Assembly (NCBI RefSeq): GCF_014042345.1
Contig: NZ_JACEZT010000011.1
Span: 150,487 to 214,486, forward strand
Length of the DNA stretch: 64,000 nt
Direction: 5' to 3'
Origin: Rugamonas brunnea
GTDB lineage: Bacteria > Pseudomonadota > Gammaproteobacteria > Burkholderiales > Burkholderiaceae_D
In this document: positions 33,844-43,398 of the stretch, in pieces
How the letters are laid out: every line of letters starts with the position of its first letter
Position numbering within the stretch: position 1 is the first letter of the stretch
Notes under the pieces: generated by a model
The model's input: only the letters and a program-made list of their open reading frames with translations
Told to the model about the DNA's origin: nothing
Database searches by the model: none
Program-made: the position numbers and the translations under genes

Positions 33844-33895
33844 AATGACATAACCTCCGGTAGGCGGATGACGGCAGTACGTACTCGTTGATGTC

Positions 33896-35707
33896 CTAAG
33901 GCGTCCGATTCTTGCGCATGCGCGCGATCTGCTCCTCATAAGCGCGCGCGAACTGTTCGCTGAAGCGGCGCTGGTATTCCTCGTCGGCGTCCTGCACCAA
34001 CTGGCGGTAGGACTCCACATGGCGGTCCCACAGCTTGGCCTTGCGGTTCGCCTGCAGCATCTTGTCCATCACGGACGGCAGCGCCATGGTGCGCTCGATC
34101 TCGGCAGGGTCGAAATGGGCCTGCATGCCTTCCAGTGCGCCGCGCATACCGGCCAGCAGCGCCATTTCGTGCGCCTTCATGTCGTCGAACGCGCCGTCGA
34201 AGGCGGCCACCGGCGGCATATAGCCCTTGCCCGGCTTGCCCAGCATCTGGAACAGCGCGCTGGTGGGATCGGGGAAGAACTTGAGCGGATTGTTGGCCTG
34301 GCTGGCGATCATGGTGACGGCCATGCGGCTTTCACGCTTGGTCAGCGTGCGCGCCAGCAGCACCCCCATGGTGCCGGCCGTGGCCGCGCGCAGCATGGCG
34401 CCCACCAGTTCAACGAATTCGGCGGGCGGCCGCTCGACTTTCATGCCCGTCATGCCCAGTCCGCGCAGCAGCGCGTCGAGCAGCACGGCATCGGCGGCGC
34501 TTTGCGGCGCGGCGGCCGTGGCTGCGGGCTGTGATACCGGCGCCGGCGGAGCCATGGGTTGCTGGACCTGCGGCGGCACGGCCGCAGAATGTGGCACGGG
34601 CGCCGGCGCGGCCATGGGTTCGGGCGCCGACACCGGCGCTTGCACCGCCACTGGTACTGGCGTCACCTGCGCGTGCGCGGAGCCGACCGGGTGCGGCGAC
34701 GCCTGGACGGCGGTCGGCAACGGCGCGACAGGCGGCGGTTCCGCCGCGCGCGCTACAGGCGGCGCGACGTTCAGGGCAGCGGGTGCAGCCGGTTCAGCGG
34801 GCATTAGCTCATCGCCGACGACAGGCGCAATCGCCACATCTGCTTGCGGCAGTGACGCGGCGGCAGCCGGTAACCCGGCAGGTAGTCCGAGCACATCAGC
34901 GGCCGCGGCGCCGGCTGTTGGCGCCGCATCTGGCGGCAGTGCAGACGGCATGGATGCCTGCACAGATGGCTGCGCCGACAGTGGCGCAGCTTGCGGCGCC
35001 GACAGGGGCGCAGATGGCGGCGCCGGCGCGGCGGGCCGCAGCAGGTCCGCCAGCGGATCGTAATCGTCGGGAATGGCGAACGACGGGGCCGGCGCTTGCG
35101 TGACGGGCGAAGGCTGCGGGTACAGCTGTTGGGCGGGCGCCACAGGGCTGGCGGCGGCCGGCGACTGCGGCCGCACCTCCACCCTGGTCACGGGCCGGGC
35201 CACCGTCACTTGCCGCGTCACCGCATCCTGCGGCGCCAGCCAGTCCACGTTCAACGGATCGGCGCCCGGCGCCACGGCGCAGTCGAGCAGGCTGGAGGCG
35301 GCCAATGCATCGAGCACCGGCTGACCGGACGGCGCCGCCGCGCCATACATGGTCGCGCCGCCGGCGGCGCCGCGCCCGGCCATTCCCGGTTCCGGCGTGA
35401 CCACCACCGCCAGCAGGTAAGGCCCGATCACCACGGTATCACCGTCGTTGAGGGGCGCCTGGCGGCCGTTACCCACGGGCCGGCCATTGACCATGCTGGG
35501 ATTGGCGCCGATGTCGAGCAGGCAGTAGCCGCCGTCCTGGAATTCGATCTTGGCGTGGTTGCGGGAGATGTACTTGCCCGGGTCGTCGAGCACCAGGCCA
35601 TTGCCGGGAGAACGTCCAATGGTGCCGCCCAGCCGGTCGAAGACGGCCGACAACGGTTCCGCCGGGGGCGCGGCACGATGGGTTTGCACGGTCAATGTAA
35701 TGGGCAT
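33896..35707 (-). CDS. tagH: Type VI secretion-associated FHA domain protein (TagH/Fha)
   Basis: A 603-residue protein. The N-terminal FHA domain (about 5-105) has the phosphothreonine-binding residues GRSPGN (31-36) and SRNH (49-52). A long Pro/Ala-rich linker (about 185-395) follows, then the C-terminal TagH domain (about 400-600). It should be the phosphorylation target and reader of the PpkA pathway; the ppkA gene is divergent next door. ATG 35707 is chosen at the start of the FHA fold; no strong ribosome site is visible. Confidence 0.9.
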   Translation of the reverse strand: MPITLTVQTHRAAPPAEPLSAVFDRLGGTIGRSPGNGLVLDDPGKYISRNHAKIEFQDGGYCLLDIGANPSMVNGRPVGNGRQAPLNDGDTVVIGPYLLAVVVTPEPGMAGRGAAGGATMYGAAAPSGQPVLDALAASSLLDCAVAPGADPLNVDWLAPQDAVTRQVTVARPVTRVEVRPQSPAAASPVAPAQQLYPQPSPVTQAPAPSFAIPDDYDPLADLLRPAAPAPPSAPLSAPQAAPLSAQPSVQASMPSALPPDAAPTAGAAAADVLGLPAGLPAAAASLPQADVAIAPVVGDELMPAEPAAPAALNVAPPVARAAEPPPVAPLPTAVQASPHPVGSAHAQVTPVPVAVQAPVSAPEPMAAPAPVPHSAAVPPQVQQPMAPPAPVSQPAATAAAPQSAADAVLLDALLRGLGMTGMKVERPPAEFVELVGAMLRAATAGTMGVLLARTLTKRESRMAVTMIASQANNPLKFFPDPTSALFQMLGKPGKGYMPPVAAFDGAFDDMKAHEMALLAGMRGALEGMQAHFDPAEIERTMALPSVMDKMLQANRKAKLWDRHVESYRQLVQDADEEYQRRFSEQFARAYEEQIARMRKNRTP

Positions 35708-35985
35708 CGATCGGTCCGTGTGGCTAGAGGATGGTAAGCCGGTTCCGGGCGGGGAGCCGGCCTGCTCCATTGCTTTTCTTATATTCGCAGCAATTATGCG
35801 CACAACTCGTTTAGGCGGGCAAGTCTTCGTTTATACTCGTGTCTGACAGACCATGTGAGCATTTGAACACCATGCTCACGTCTGCAAGCAATTGGTACTG
35901 GTAGCGCCGGTTTTGAGTACGTCCGGGTGCAGTCAGGCTGGCCCGGTCGTTGAAGATGAATTCACCTTTAACGGCAAGTGTCATC

Positions 35986-38349
35986 ATGAACCCACCACCT
36001 AACAGTGACAATGACCACACGGTCCTGGCGCCGGGCGCCGCCTTTCCCAATGCGCTGCAGCCCGGGACCAAGCTGGGCGAGTTCGAGATCACGTGCGTGG
36101 TCGGCCAGGGCGGCTTTGGCATCGTCTATCACGCCAAGGACCATTCGCTGGGACGCGACGTCGCGCTGAAAGAATACATGCCGGCCGCTTTCGCCGGCCG
36201 CGTGGGCGGCACCCAGGTCACCATGCTGTCCGAGCATTACGCGGAGACGTTCCAGGTCGGCCTGCACAGCTTCGTCAACGAGGCGCAACTGCTGGCCCAG
36301 TTCGACCATCCCTGCCTGGTCAAGGTCTACCGCTTCTGGGAGGCCAATGGCACCGGCTACATGGCCATGCCGTTCTACCAGGCCCCCACGCTCAAGCAGC
36401 TGCTCAAGGAAGACCACCAGATGCTGGCGCAGGAGGATTGGCTGCGCAACTTCCTGGCCCACATCCTCGACGCGCTCGAAGTGCTGCACGCCAAGCAGTG
36501 CTACCACCGCGATATCGCGCCCGACAACATCCTGATGCTGGAGAACGACCGCCCGCTGCTGCTCGACTTCGGCGCCGCGCGGCGCGTGATCGGCGACATG
36601 ACGCAGGCGCTGACCGTGATCCTCAAGCCCGGCTACGCGCCCATCGAACAGTATGGCGACATGACCAATATGTCGCAGGGACCGTGGACGGATTTCTACG
36701 CGCTGGCCTCGGTGGTCTACTTCATCATCACCGACAAGGTGCCGCCAGCGGCCCTCACCCGCCTGGTCTCCGATTCGCTGGTGCCGCTGAGCGAAACCGC
36801 CGCCGACCGCTACAGCCAGGAATTCCTGCGCGCCGTCGACGCGGGCCTGGGCGTGCGGCCGGAACAGCGGCCGCAGAACGTGGCCGAGTTCCGCGCGCTG
36901 CTGGGCATCGAGCAACCGCAGCGGGCGACGGCGCCACGGACCGCCGGCGGACAAGCCGGCGCGGCGACGCAGCCAGGTGGCACCACCCAGGGCGGCGCGG
37001 GCCGCACCGGCGGTCCTACCCAGTCGCGCGCCACGGGACAGCCGGCCAAAGAGGAAACCCCGGCCACGCCGCCGCGCAAGAGCCGCATGAAGACCGTGCT
37101 GCTCAGTTTATTTGGCCTCACCCTGCTGGGCGCCGGTGGTGGTGGCGGCTGGCTGTGGTGGAACAACGCCCTGCCGTTCGACATTCCCTACCTGCCCCCT
37201 CCTCCCGGCGCCAAACCCGCGCCCGTGGTGGCCGTGGCGCCGCCTCCCGTGGTCGCGCCCGCGCCCGCGCCCGAACCCACGCCTGCGGAGCCAGCCGCGT
37301 CGGCCTCTGCTTCCGCCGAAGCGGCAGCGCCTGTTGCCGAGGCCCCGCCCGCGCCGCCACCGCCGCCGCCTTGTCCATTGAAACTGGCCGACGGGACACC
37401 TGGCTGCCCCACCATGGTCGCCGTCCCGGCAGGCACCTACCGCATTGGCTCCCAAGCTGGCGAACCGGGTGCGTTGCCCGAAGAACTAGGCGGCAAGCCC
37501 GCGCCCATCGCCGCCTTCGAGCTGTCGGCACAGGAAGTCAGCTACGCGCAGTGGCAGTTGTGCGTGAAGGACCGCGCCTGCCCCGCACCGCAAGGCATGT
37601 CCGGGCCTGACCTCGACAAGCTGCCCGTGACCGGCATCAGCTGGGATGCGGCCAAGGGCTACGCCGACTGGCTGTCCAAGAAAACGGGCGGCAGCTACCG
37701 CCTGCCCACGGAAGCCGAGTGGGAATACGCGGCACGGGCCGGCGCCAGCACCACCTTCCCATGGGGCGACCGCGCGGGCCAGGACAACGCCCATTGCGGC
37801 CAGTGCGGCAGCCACATGGACTTCCATCGCCCGGCGCCGGTCGGCAGCTTCAAGGCGTACGCCGGGCTGTACGACATGGTGGGCAACGTGTATGAATGGG
37901 TGGACGACTGCTGGCATCCCAACCACGCCGATGATCCGAAAATGACGCCGGCCCAGGCTACGGCGGCCTGCAAGAAACGCGTGCAGAAAGGCGGCGCCTT
38001 CGACTCCACGGCCGGCGATGTGCGCCCGGTGGCCCGCACCTTCGGCGACCGCGCCAGCACCGATCCACGCGTCGGCTTCCGCATCGGCCGCACGCCGCCG
38101 CCACCGCCTGCACCGGCAGCCGCTGCCGGCGCCTCCGCTTCGGCCGCAGCCCCGGCCAGCGTGTCCGCGCCCGCCACCGGCGCATCGTCGGCGTCGTCGG
38201 CCAACGCGCCGGGGGCCGTCACCGCAGGCGCCACAGCCGCCAGCGACGCTGCTTCAGCGCCAAGGCACGGTGGCAGATCGGGGACCCGGAGCACGCCCGC
38301 GGCGGCCAAGCCGGCCACCGCCTCCGCGCCACCCGCCAACGCTTATTGA
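35986..38349 (+). CDS. ppkA: T6SS-associated Ser/Thr kinase PpkA with SUMF1 domain
   Basis: A membrane Ser/Thr kinase of 787 residues. The kinase domain (about 32-305) has P-loop GQGGFG (40-45), Lys62, Glu99, HRD at 174-176 and DFG at 194-196, all intact. A membrane helix (about 368-392) and Pro/Ala-rich linker lead to a formylglycine-generating-enzyme-like (SUMF1) domain (about 480-695), then an Ala/Ser-rich tail. The SUMF1 domain lacks the catalytic cysteines in its C-terminal part (RVQKGGAFD), so it is probably structural or ligand-binding. PpkA usually phosphorylates the FHA protein to switch T6SS on. Starts at 35956 and 35950 are also possible. No PppA phosphatase gene is seen. Confidence 0.92.
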   Translation: MNPPPNSDNDHTVLAPGAAFPNALQPGTKLGEFEITCVVGQGGFGIVYHAKDHSLGRDVALKEYMPAAFAGRVGGTQVTMLSEHYAETFQVGLHSFVNEAQLLAQFDHPCLVKVYRFWEANGTGYMAMPFYQAPTLKQLLKEDHQMLAQEDWLRNFLAHILDALEVLHAKQCYHRDIAPDNILMLENDRPLLLDFGAARRVIGDMTQALTVILKPGYAPIEQYGDMTNMSQGPWTDFYALASVVYFIITDKVPPAALTRLVSDSLVPLSETAADRYSQEFLRAVDAGLGVRPEQRPQNVAEFRALLGIEQPQRATAPRTAGGQAGAATQPGGTTQGGAGRTGGPTQSRATGQPAKEETPATPPRKSRMKTVLLSLFGLTLLGAGGGGGWLWWNNALPFDIPYLPPPPGAKPAPVVAVAPPPVVAPAPAPEPTPAEPAASASASAEAAAPVAEAPPAPPPPPPCPLKLADGTPGCPTMVAVPAGTYRIGSQAGEPGALPEELGGKPAPIAAFELSAQEVSYAQWQLCVKDRACPAPQGMSGPDLDKLPVTGISWDAAKGYADWLSKKTGGSYRLPTEAEWEYAARAGASTTFPWGDRAGQDNAHCGQCGSHMDFHRPAPVGSFKAYAGLYDMVGNVYEWVDDCWHPNHADDPKMTPAQATAACKKRVQKGGAFDSTAGDVRPVARTFGDRASTDPRVGFRIGRTPPPPPAPAAAAGASASAAAPASVSAPATGASSASSANAPGAVTAGATAASDAASAPRHGGRSGTRSTPAAAKPATASAPPANAY

Positions 38350-38367
38350 CGAAGGAGAATGGCCTAC

Positions 38368-39069
38368 ATGAACGTCCTGTATCGAGCAACAAGCATCAGT
38401 CTGGCCCTGTTCATGGCCGGTTGCGCCACGCAGGAACCCCAGGTGACCCGTCTGCCGCCCCGTAATCCGGCCGATGTGCCGCGCCGTCCGCCGGTCGCCA
38501 CGCCAGCGCCGGCGCCCGCGCCCGCGCAACAGCCGGTCACGGAGGAAGAGGAAGAAAGCAAGGCCCGGCAATCCGTGCAGAAGCAGGAGGTGGAGGACGA
38601 GACGCGGCGCCTGATGTCGTACCAGAAGAACCTGTTCCAGATCTTCAAGCTCTCGGAAATCCAGGCCGGATTCAAGGAAAGGCCGAACGCGCTGGGCGTG
38701 TTCGAGCTCAAGTCGTCCAAGAACGGCAAGCTGCGGCTGATGCTGACGCAACTGCCCGGCAGCCCGGTGCACCTGAGCGTGGGCACCTACAACGTGAACG
38801 TGGACGTGGTGATCGATTACGTGGAGACGCTCGAATGCGTCGCCAGCACCTGCGAAGGCAAGACCCAGAACGTGGTGCGCTCCGTACCGCGCACGGTGCA
38901 GTTCTACATGGCGCCGCGACTGGGCTATGTGCACCGCAAGGATGTCTCGCTGGTGGACACCAAGTCGGTGGAAGCAAAAAACCGCAACTACCGCAGCAGC
39001 TATTCCGACCTGGTGATGACGGTGCAGCGTATTTCCGCCTCGCCGCTGCCGACCCGCCAGTCCGATTAA
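38368..39069 (+). CDS. Lipoprotein of unknown function beside ppkA
   Basis: A 233-residue protein with a lipoprotein signal and lipobox FMAGC (Cys19). A Pro/Ala and Glu-rich linker (about 30-70) leads to a beta-rich C-terminal domain (about 95-225) with two Cys (ECVASTCEG). It lies 18 nt after ppkA on the same strand and is probably co-transcribed. TssJ is a similarly placed T6SS lipoprotein, but this one is longer and lacks a recognisable TssJ core. ATG 38359 is a second possible start. Confidence 0.8.
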   Translation: MNVLYRATSISLALFMAGCATQEPQVTRLPPRNPADVPRRPPVATPAPAPAPAQQPVTEEEEESKARQSVQKQEVEDETRRLMSYQKNLFQIFKLSEIQAGFKERPNALGVFELKSSKNGKLRLMLTQLPGSPVHLSVGTYNVNVDVVIDYVETLECVASTCEGKTQNVVRSVPRTVQFYMAPRLGYVHRKDVSLVDTKSVEAKNRNYRSSYSDLVMTVQRISASPLPTRQSD

Positions 39070-39097
39070 CCTGACGGGCCGGGGCGGACGCCAAGCC

Positions 39098-39841
39098 TTA
39101 CAGCGTCAGGCCGCCCGCCACTTCCAGCGTGGCGCCGTTGATGTAGCTGGCCTCGTCCGACAGCAGGAACACGACGGCCGACGCGATCTCGCTGGGCTGG
39201 CCCATGCGGCGCTGCGGGATCATGTTGAGCATCTCCTCGACCACGGGCGCCGGGATATCCTTGACGATGTGGGTGTTGACGAAGCCGGGGCACACGGCGT
39301 TGCAGCGCACGCCCTTGCGGCCCAGTTCACGGGTCCAGGTCTTGGTCATGGCCAGCACGCCGGCCTTGGCGGCCGCGTAGTTGGTCTGGCCGAAGTTGCC
39401 CGACAAGCCCACGATGGACGAGATATTGACCATGGCGCCGGCCGTGGCCAGCAGCGCGTCCACGTTGGCGCTGGCGCAGTTGAACACGCCCTTGAGGTTG
39501 ATGTCGATCACGCGGTCCCACTGGGCCTCACTCATCTTGGTCAGCTGGGCGTCGGCCACCACGCCGGCGTTGTTGACCAGGCCATTGACGCGGCCAAAGT
39601 GCTCGCGCGTGGCCTTGGCGGCCGCTTGCACGCTGGCCAGGTCCGACACATCCACCGCGTAACCAGCTACTTCCACGCCTGGCGCCTTGGCGCGCACCTG
39701 GTCCACGGCCGCCTCGATGGCGTCGGCGCGCAGGTCCCAGATGGCCACGCTGGCGCCAGCGACGGCGCAGCGCTCGGCGATGGCCAGGCCGATGCCCTGG
39801 GCGCCGCCGGTGACGATGATTACCTTGTCAGTCAAATTCAT
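39098..39841 (-). CDS. SDR family oxidoreductase (FabG/PhaB-like 3-ketoacyl reductase)
   Basis: A 247-residue short-chain dehydrogenase. The NAD(P) motif TGGAQGIG (11-18), NNAG (90-93), and catalytic Ser141/142, Tyr155 and Lys159 are all present. It probably reduces 3-oxoacyl-CoA or acetoacetyl-CoA. It lies downstream of a thiolase gene on the same strand, with a terminator-like hairpin between them. A pairing with the thiolase suggests short-chain acyl metabolism, e.g. polyhydroxyalkanoate precursors, though no PHA synthase lies here. Confidence 0.9.
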   Translation of the reverse strand: MNLTDKVIIVTGGAQGIGLAIAERCAVAGASVAIWDLRADAIEAAVDQVRAKAPGVEVAGYAVDVSDLASVQAAAKATREHFGRVNGLVNNAGVVADAQLTKMSEAQWDRVIDINLKGVFNCASANVDALLATAGAMVNISSIVGLSGNFGQTNYAAAKAGVLAMTKTWTRELGRKGVRCNAVCPGFVNTHIVKDIPAPVVEEMLNMIPQRRMGQPSEIASAVVFLLSDEASYINGATLEVAGGLTL

Positions 39842-39924
39842 GCTGCAGTTCCTTCAATTGGTTGAACGTCGCCCGGGTGGTTCGCCGGGCCTGCGGGGCA
39901 GTATAGCCGACCGCTCGAGCCACG

Positions 39925-39980
39925 GAAAAAAAAGACGCCGCGCGGGATGCCGCCTGGGGCGGACATCCGGCGCGGCGCCG
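39925..39980 (-). terminator. Terminator of the thiolase gene
   Basis: A GC-rich hairpin (13-bp arms at 39937-39949 and 39964-39976, one mismatch) is followed on the minus strand by an A-run on the plus strand (U-run in RNA) at 39926-39933. Confidence 0.65.
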
Positions 39981-40002
39981 GTGCGGTCTTAACGGCCGAC
40001 GA

Positions 40003-41184
40003 TTAGCAGCGTTCGAACACCACGGCGATGCCCTGGCCGCCGCCGATGCACATCGTCACCAGGGCGTAACGGCCGTTGGTGCGTTGCAGTTCGTAGATCG
40101 CCTTGGTGGCGATGAAGGCACCCGAGCAACCCACCGGGTGGCCCAGCGCGATCGCGCCGCCGTTCGGGTTGGTCTTGGCCGGGTCCAGTTCCAGCACCTT
40201 GGTCACTGCCAGCGCCTGGGCCGCGAACGCTTCGTTCGATTCGATCACGTCCATCTGGTCCATCTTCAGGCCGGCCTTGGCCAGGGCCTTGCGGCTGGCA
40301 GGGATCGGGCCTTCGCCCATCACGTCGTTCGGCACGCCGGCGACGGCGTAGCTGACGATGCGGGCGATCGGGGTCTGGCCGCGCTGGGCTGCCAGGGCGG
40401 CGTCGGCCAGCACCATGAAGGCGGCGCCGTCGTTGATGCCCGAGGCGTTACCGGCCGTGACCGTGCCATCCTTCTTGAAGGCGGGCTTCATCTTGGCCAG
40501 CGATTCCAGCGTGGTGGCTGGCTTCAGGTGCTCGTCGGCGTCGAACACCACTTCGCCCTTGCGGGTCTGGCGCACGATAGGCACGATCTGCGACTTGAAG
40601 CGGCCTTCGGCCTGGGCCAGGGCGGCGCGGCGCTGCGACTCCAGTGCGAACGCGTCCTGCTGTTCACGGGTGATGCCGAATTTGACGGCCAGGTTCTCAG
40701 CCGTGATGCCCATGTGGCCCACGCCGAACGGGTCGGTCAGGATCGAGGTCATCAGGTCGATGGCCTTGGTGTCGCCCATGCGCGCGCCCGAGCGCAGCGC
40801 CGGCAGCATGTAGCCGCCGCGCGACATCACTTCCACGCCGCCGCCGATACCGTATTCGAAGTCGCCCAGCATCACGCCCTGCGCGGCCGTCACGATCGCT
40901 TGCAGACCGGACGAGCACAGACGGCTCACCTGCATGGCGATGGAATCCATCGGCATGCCGGCCTGCACGGACGCGACACGCGACACGTAGCCGTAGCGGC
41001 TATCGGTCGGAATGCAGGTGCCAACCACGGCGTTGCCGATGGCCGAGGCCTCGACGCCGGAGCGGGCGATGGTTTCCTTCATCACGATACCCGCCAGTTC
41101 GGCCGGCTCCATCTCCGACAGCGAACCACCGAAGGCGCCAATGGGGGAACGGGCGGCGCTCAGTACAACTACGTCTTTAGTCAT
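40003..41184 (-). CDS. Acetyl-CoA C-acyltransferase (thiolase)
   Basis: A 393-residue thiolase. The nucleophile Cys90 lies in SRLCSSGLQA, the catalytic His in ALGHPVGCSG, and the second Cys in VTMCIGGGQG at the C-terminus; all are intact. Its length and motifs fit biosynthetic or broad-range enzymes (acetoacetyl-CoA or beta-ketothiolase). It lies between a SDR gene and a CoA-transferase gene on the same strand. A TTTCATGAC tandem repeat lies in the intergenic region upstream. Confidence 0.94.
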   Translation of the reverse strand: MTKDVVVLSAARSPIGAFGGSLSEMEPAELAGIVMKETIARSGVEASAIGNAVVGTCIPTDSRYGYVSRVASVQAGMPMDSIAMQVSRLCSSGLQAIVTAAQGVMLGDFEYGIGGGVEVMSRGGYMLPALRSGARMGDTKAIDLMTSILTDPFGVGHMGITAENLAVKFGITREQQDAFALESQRRAALAQAEGRFKSQIVPIVRQTRKGEVVFDADEHLKPATTLESLAKMKPAFKKDGTVTAGNASGINDGAAFMVLADAALAAQRGQTPIARIVSYAVAGVPNDVMGEGPIPASRKALAKAGLKMDQMDVIESNEAFAAQALAVTKVLELDPAKTNPNGGAIALGHPVGCSGAFIATKAIYELQRTNGRYALVTMCIGGGQGIAVVFERC

Positions 41185-41489
41185 GATAATTCCTTAAAAG
41201 CGGGTAATCGAAGGGCTGGTGCACGCCGGCGCGCAGGCGCCGGATCCGGCATATTATGCCGCAGTGCGTCATTTCCGACAGGAAGTCTGGGGCTTTCGCG
41301 GCCCGATGTCAATTTCGCGGCCCCTGTTCCGGGCCGCTCGTTGTAATTCCCCTGTAAGGTGTTGCGAAAAGTTCCCTCCATGATAGCGCCCCTGCCCTGC
41401 CGCATCGCCATCCATTTCATGACGCGCACTTCGCTTTTCATGACAAGTTGACTAGCCCCGTGGGCACTGATGCTGCACTGCGTGGCCCG
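41185..41489. other. 305-nt intergenic region upstream of the thiolase gene
   Basis: No gene is seen. A pair of TTTCATGAC direct repeats occurs at 41415-41423 and 41436-41444, 21 bp (two helix turns) apart. GC-rich GCGGCCC repeats lie near 41299-41337 and may fold. This is a plausible regulatory region for the thiolase. Confidence 0.5.
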
Positions 41490-42623
41490 TCAGTCGCGCG
41501 GCGCCAGCAGGCCGGCGATCTGCGCCTCGCTGCAACCGGCTTCGCGCAGGATCTCCGCGCCATGCGCGCCGCGACGCGGCACGGCGCCCGGCGTATGCGC
41601 AGCGGCCGAGAAGCGCGGCGCGGGCGCCGCCTGCAGCACGCCATCGCGTTCGCTGTAGATGGCGCGGGCCGCCATGTGGGGATGGGCCTGCGCTTCCACC
41701 GGCGACAACACCGGCGCATAGCAGGCATCGCTGCCCTCCAACAGATCGGTCCAGTGCTGGCGCGGCTGGGACAGGAACAGCGCCGTCAGCTTCAGGCGCA
41801 GCGACGGCCAGCAACGCTTGTCGTAGGGACGGGCGAATTCGGGGTCGCCGGCCAGGCCCAGTTTTTCCAGCAGCAGCGCGTAGAACTGCGGCTCCAGCGC
41901 GCCGATGGTCACACTCAGGCCATCCTGGCAGACGTAGCTGCCGTACCAGTGCGGGCCATCGAGCAGGCCTTCGCCGCGCCGCGTCGGCATCATGCCGGCC
42001 GCGTGCAGCGACAGCAGCAGATTCATCATGTTGGCACTGCCGTCGACGATGGCCGCGTCCACCACCTGCCCGGCGCCGCCGTTGCGCACCCCGAGCACGC
42101 CGGCCAGCACGCCCATGGCCAGGTACAGCGCGCCACCGCCAATGTCGCCCACCAGCGTGGGCGGCGCCAGCGGCGGCTGCTCGGGCGCACCGCTGTACCA
42201 CAGGGCGCCGGACAGGCCGATGTAATTGATGTCGTGGCCGGCCGCCTTGGCCAGCGGGCCGTCCTGGCCCCAGCCGGTCATGCGGCCGTAGATCAGTTTG
42301 GGATTGCGGGCCAGGCAGGTGTCGGGGCCCAGCCCCAGGCGCTCCATCACGCCGGGGCGCATGCCTTCGATCAGCGCATCGGCCCCGTCGATCAGCTTGA
42401 GCAGCGTGGCGATGGCTTGCGGGTCTTTCAGGTCGAGCGCCAGCGAGCGCTTGCCACGGTTGGTGATGTTCTTGTCGCCCATATCGAGCGGATCGCCGGA
42501 TTTGCCGGCCGCCCGTTCGACCAGGATCACGTCCGCGCCCATGTCAGCCAGCAGCATGCCGCAGAATGGCGCCGGCCCGATGCCCGCGATTTCGATGATA
42601 CGTATGCCCGACAGTATGCCCAT
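41490..42623 (-). CDS. CaiB/BaiF-family CoA-transferase (possible alpha-methylacyl-CoA racemase)
   Basis: A 377-residue type III CoA-transferase fold. It has the N-terminal G-P-A-P-F-C-G-M-L-L-A-D-M-G-A-D-V block, NKRSL-like RGKRSLALDLK, and the catalytic Asp in LVGDIGGGALYLAMG. The start AGIGPAPF and the LG-P length fit alpha-methylacyl-CoA racemases. That would link to branched-chain or bile-acid-type acyl-CoA oxidation; the substrate cannot be told. It is upstream of the thiolase by 305 nt. Confidence 0.9.
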   Translation of the reverse strand: MGILSGIRIIEIAGIGPAPFCGMLLADMGADVILVERAAGKSGDPLDMGDKNITNRGKRSLALDLKDPQAIATLLKLIDGADALIEGMRPGVMERLGLGPDTCLARNPKLIYGRMTGWGQDGPLAKAAGHDINYIGLSGALWYSGAPEQPPLAPPTLVGDIGGGALYLAMGVLAGVLGVRNGGAGQVVDAAIVDGSANMMNLLLSLHAAGMMPTRRGEGLLDGPHWYGSYVCQDGLSVTIGALEPQFYALLLEKLGLAGDPEFARPYDKRCWPSLRLKLTALFLSQPRQHWTDLLEGSDACYAPVLSPVEAQAHPHMAARAIYSERDGVLQAAPAPRFSAAAHTPGAVPRRGAHGAEILREAGCSEAQIAGLLAPRD

Positions 42624-42723
42624 GCGATGTGTCCCCTGTTGGTGTGGTTATTGGCTGATACCAGCAGTGTAACCGCACGCGTGGACACGCACATCGTCGC
42701 ATCGGACGAATAGCCGGGCAAAC

Positions 42724-42747
42724 GGGCCAGGCCGCGCGGCCCGGCCC
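42724..42747 (-). terminator. GC hairpin after the glycine-zipper gene
   Basis: A near-palindrome GGGCC...GGCCC with inner GGCCGCGCGGCC lies just past the stop at 42759. It has no clear U-run, so the call is tentative. Confidence 0.35.
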
Positions 42748-42758
42748 ACTCCTGCCGG

Positions 42759-43331
42759 TCAGTAACGCACGATGCTGTGGCCGGCGTTCTTGACCTTGTC
42801 GCCGGCGACCATGCCAGGGTCCTTGTCGAAGGTGAACTTGGCCTGGTGGCCGTTCTCGTACTGCACCGCCACGGTCCACACTTTTTTGGCGGTCATTTTC
42901 TTCTCGACCTGGTTGCCCGCGTAGGCGCCGCCAGCCGCGCCGGCCACGGTGGCCAGGTCGCGGCCCGTGCCGCCGCCCACCTGGTGGCCCAGCAGCGCAC
43001 CGGCCACGCCGCCGGCGACCACGCCCAGCGCGCCGCCCTGGCCGGCCTGCTCCGTCACATGGACCGAGGTGACCTTGCCGCAGGTCGCGCACACAGCATG
43101 GCCGTTGCCTTGCGTGCTGGATTTGGCGCTTTCCATGGCCTTGGTATAGGTGGCCTTGGCGTCGCGCAGGCACTGCATGCGCAGCGACGCTTCGCGCTCA
43201 TCGGCGCACAGTTTCTTGTCGCTGTCGTAGCGGGCGGCGGCGTCCTGGGCGCCCTGGCCGGCCGCCGAAGCGTGCGAGGAGATGAAACCAGTGGCCAGCA
43301 TGGCGGCCAGCAAGATGGTGTGCTTGTTCAT
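42759..43331 (-). CDS. Secreted glycine-zipper (2TM) envelope protein
   Basis: A 190-residue protein with a signal peptide (cleavage near ASA, about residue 22). A charged middle region with Cys residues (C-x2-C in VCATCGKV) precedes a glycine zipper (GGALGVVAGGVAGALLGHQVGGG, about 105-127, quoted in part) and a beta-rich end. This layout resembles SlyB/glycine-zipper outer-membrane or periplasmic proteins. ATG 43331 has AGGAG upstream. It lies 67 nt after the ompA gene on the same strand. Confidence 0.85.
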   Translation of the reverse strand: MNKHTILLAAMLATGFISSHASAAGQGAQDAAARYDSDKKLCADEREASLRMQCLRDAKATYTKAMESAKSSTQGNGHAVCATCGKVTSVHVTEQAGQGGALGVVAGGVAGALLGHQVGGGTGRDLATVAGAAGGAYAGNQVEKKMTAKKVWTVAVQYENGHQAKFTFDKDPGMVAGDKVKNAGHSIVRY

Positions 43332-43360
43332 GTGTTGCTCCTGATTGGTTCGGGTGGTTG

Positions 43361-43389
43361 CGGCCCGCGCCATCGCTGGGCGCGGGCCG
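43361..43389 (-). terminator. Hairpin between ompA and the glycine-zipper gene
   Basis: A 10-bp perfect stem GGCCCGCGCC / GGCGCGGGCC (43362-43371, 43379-43388). There is no U-run; it may attenuate read-through or stabilise the ompA mRNA. Confidence 0.4.
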
Positions 43390-43398
43390 TTGGACTTC

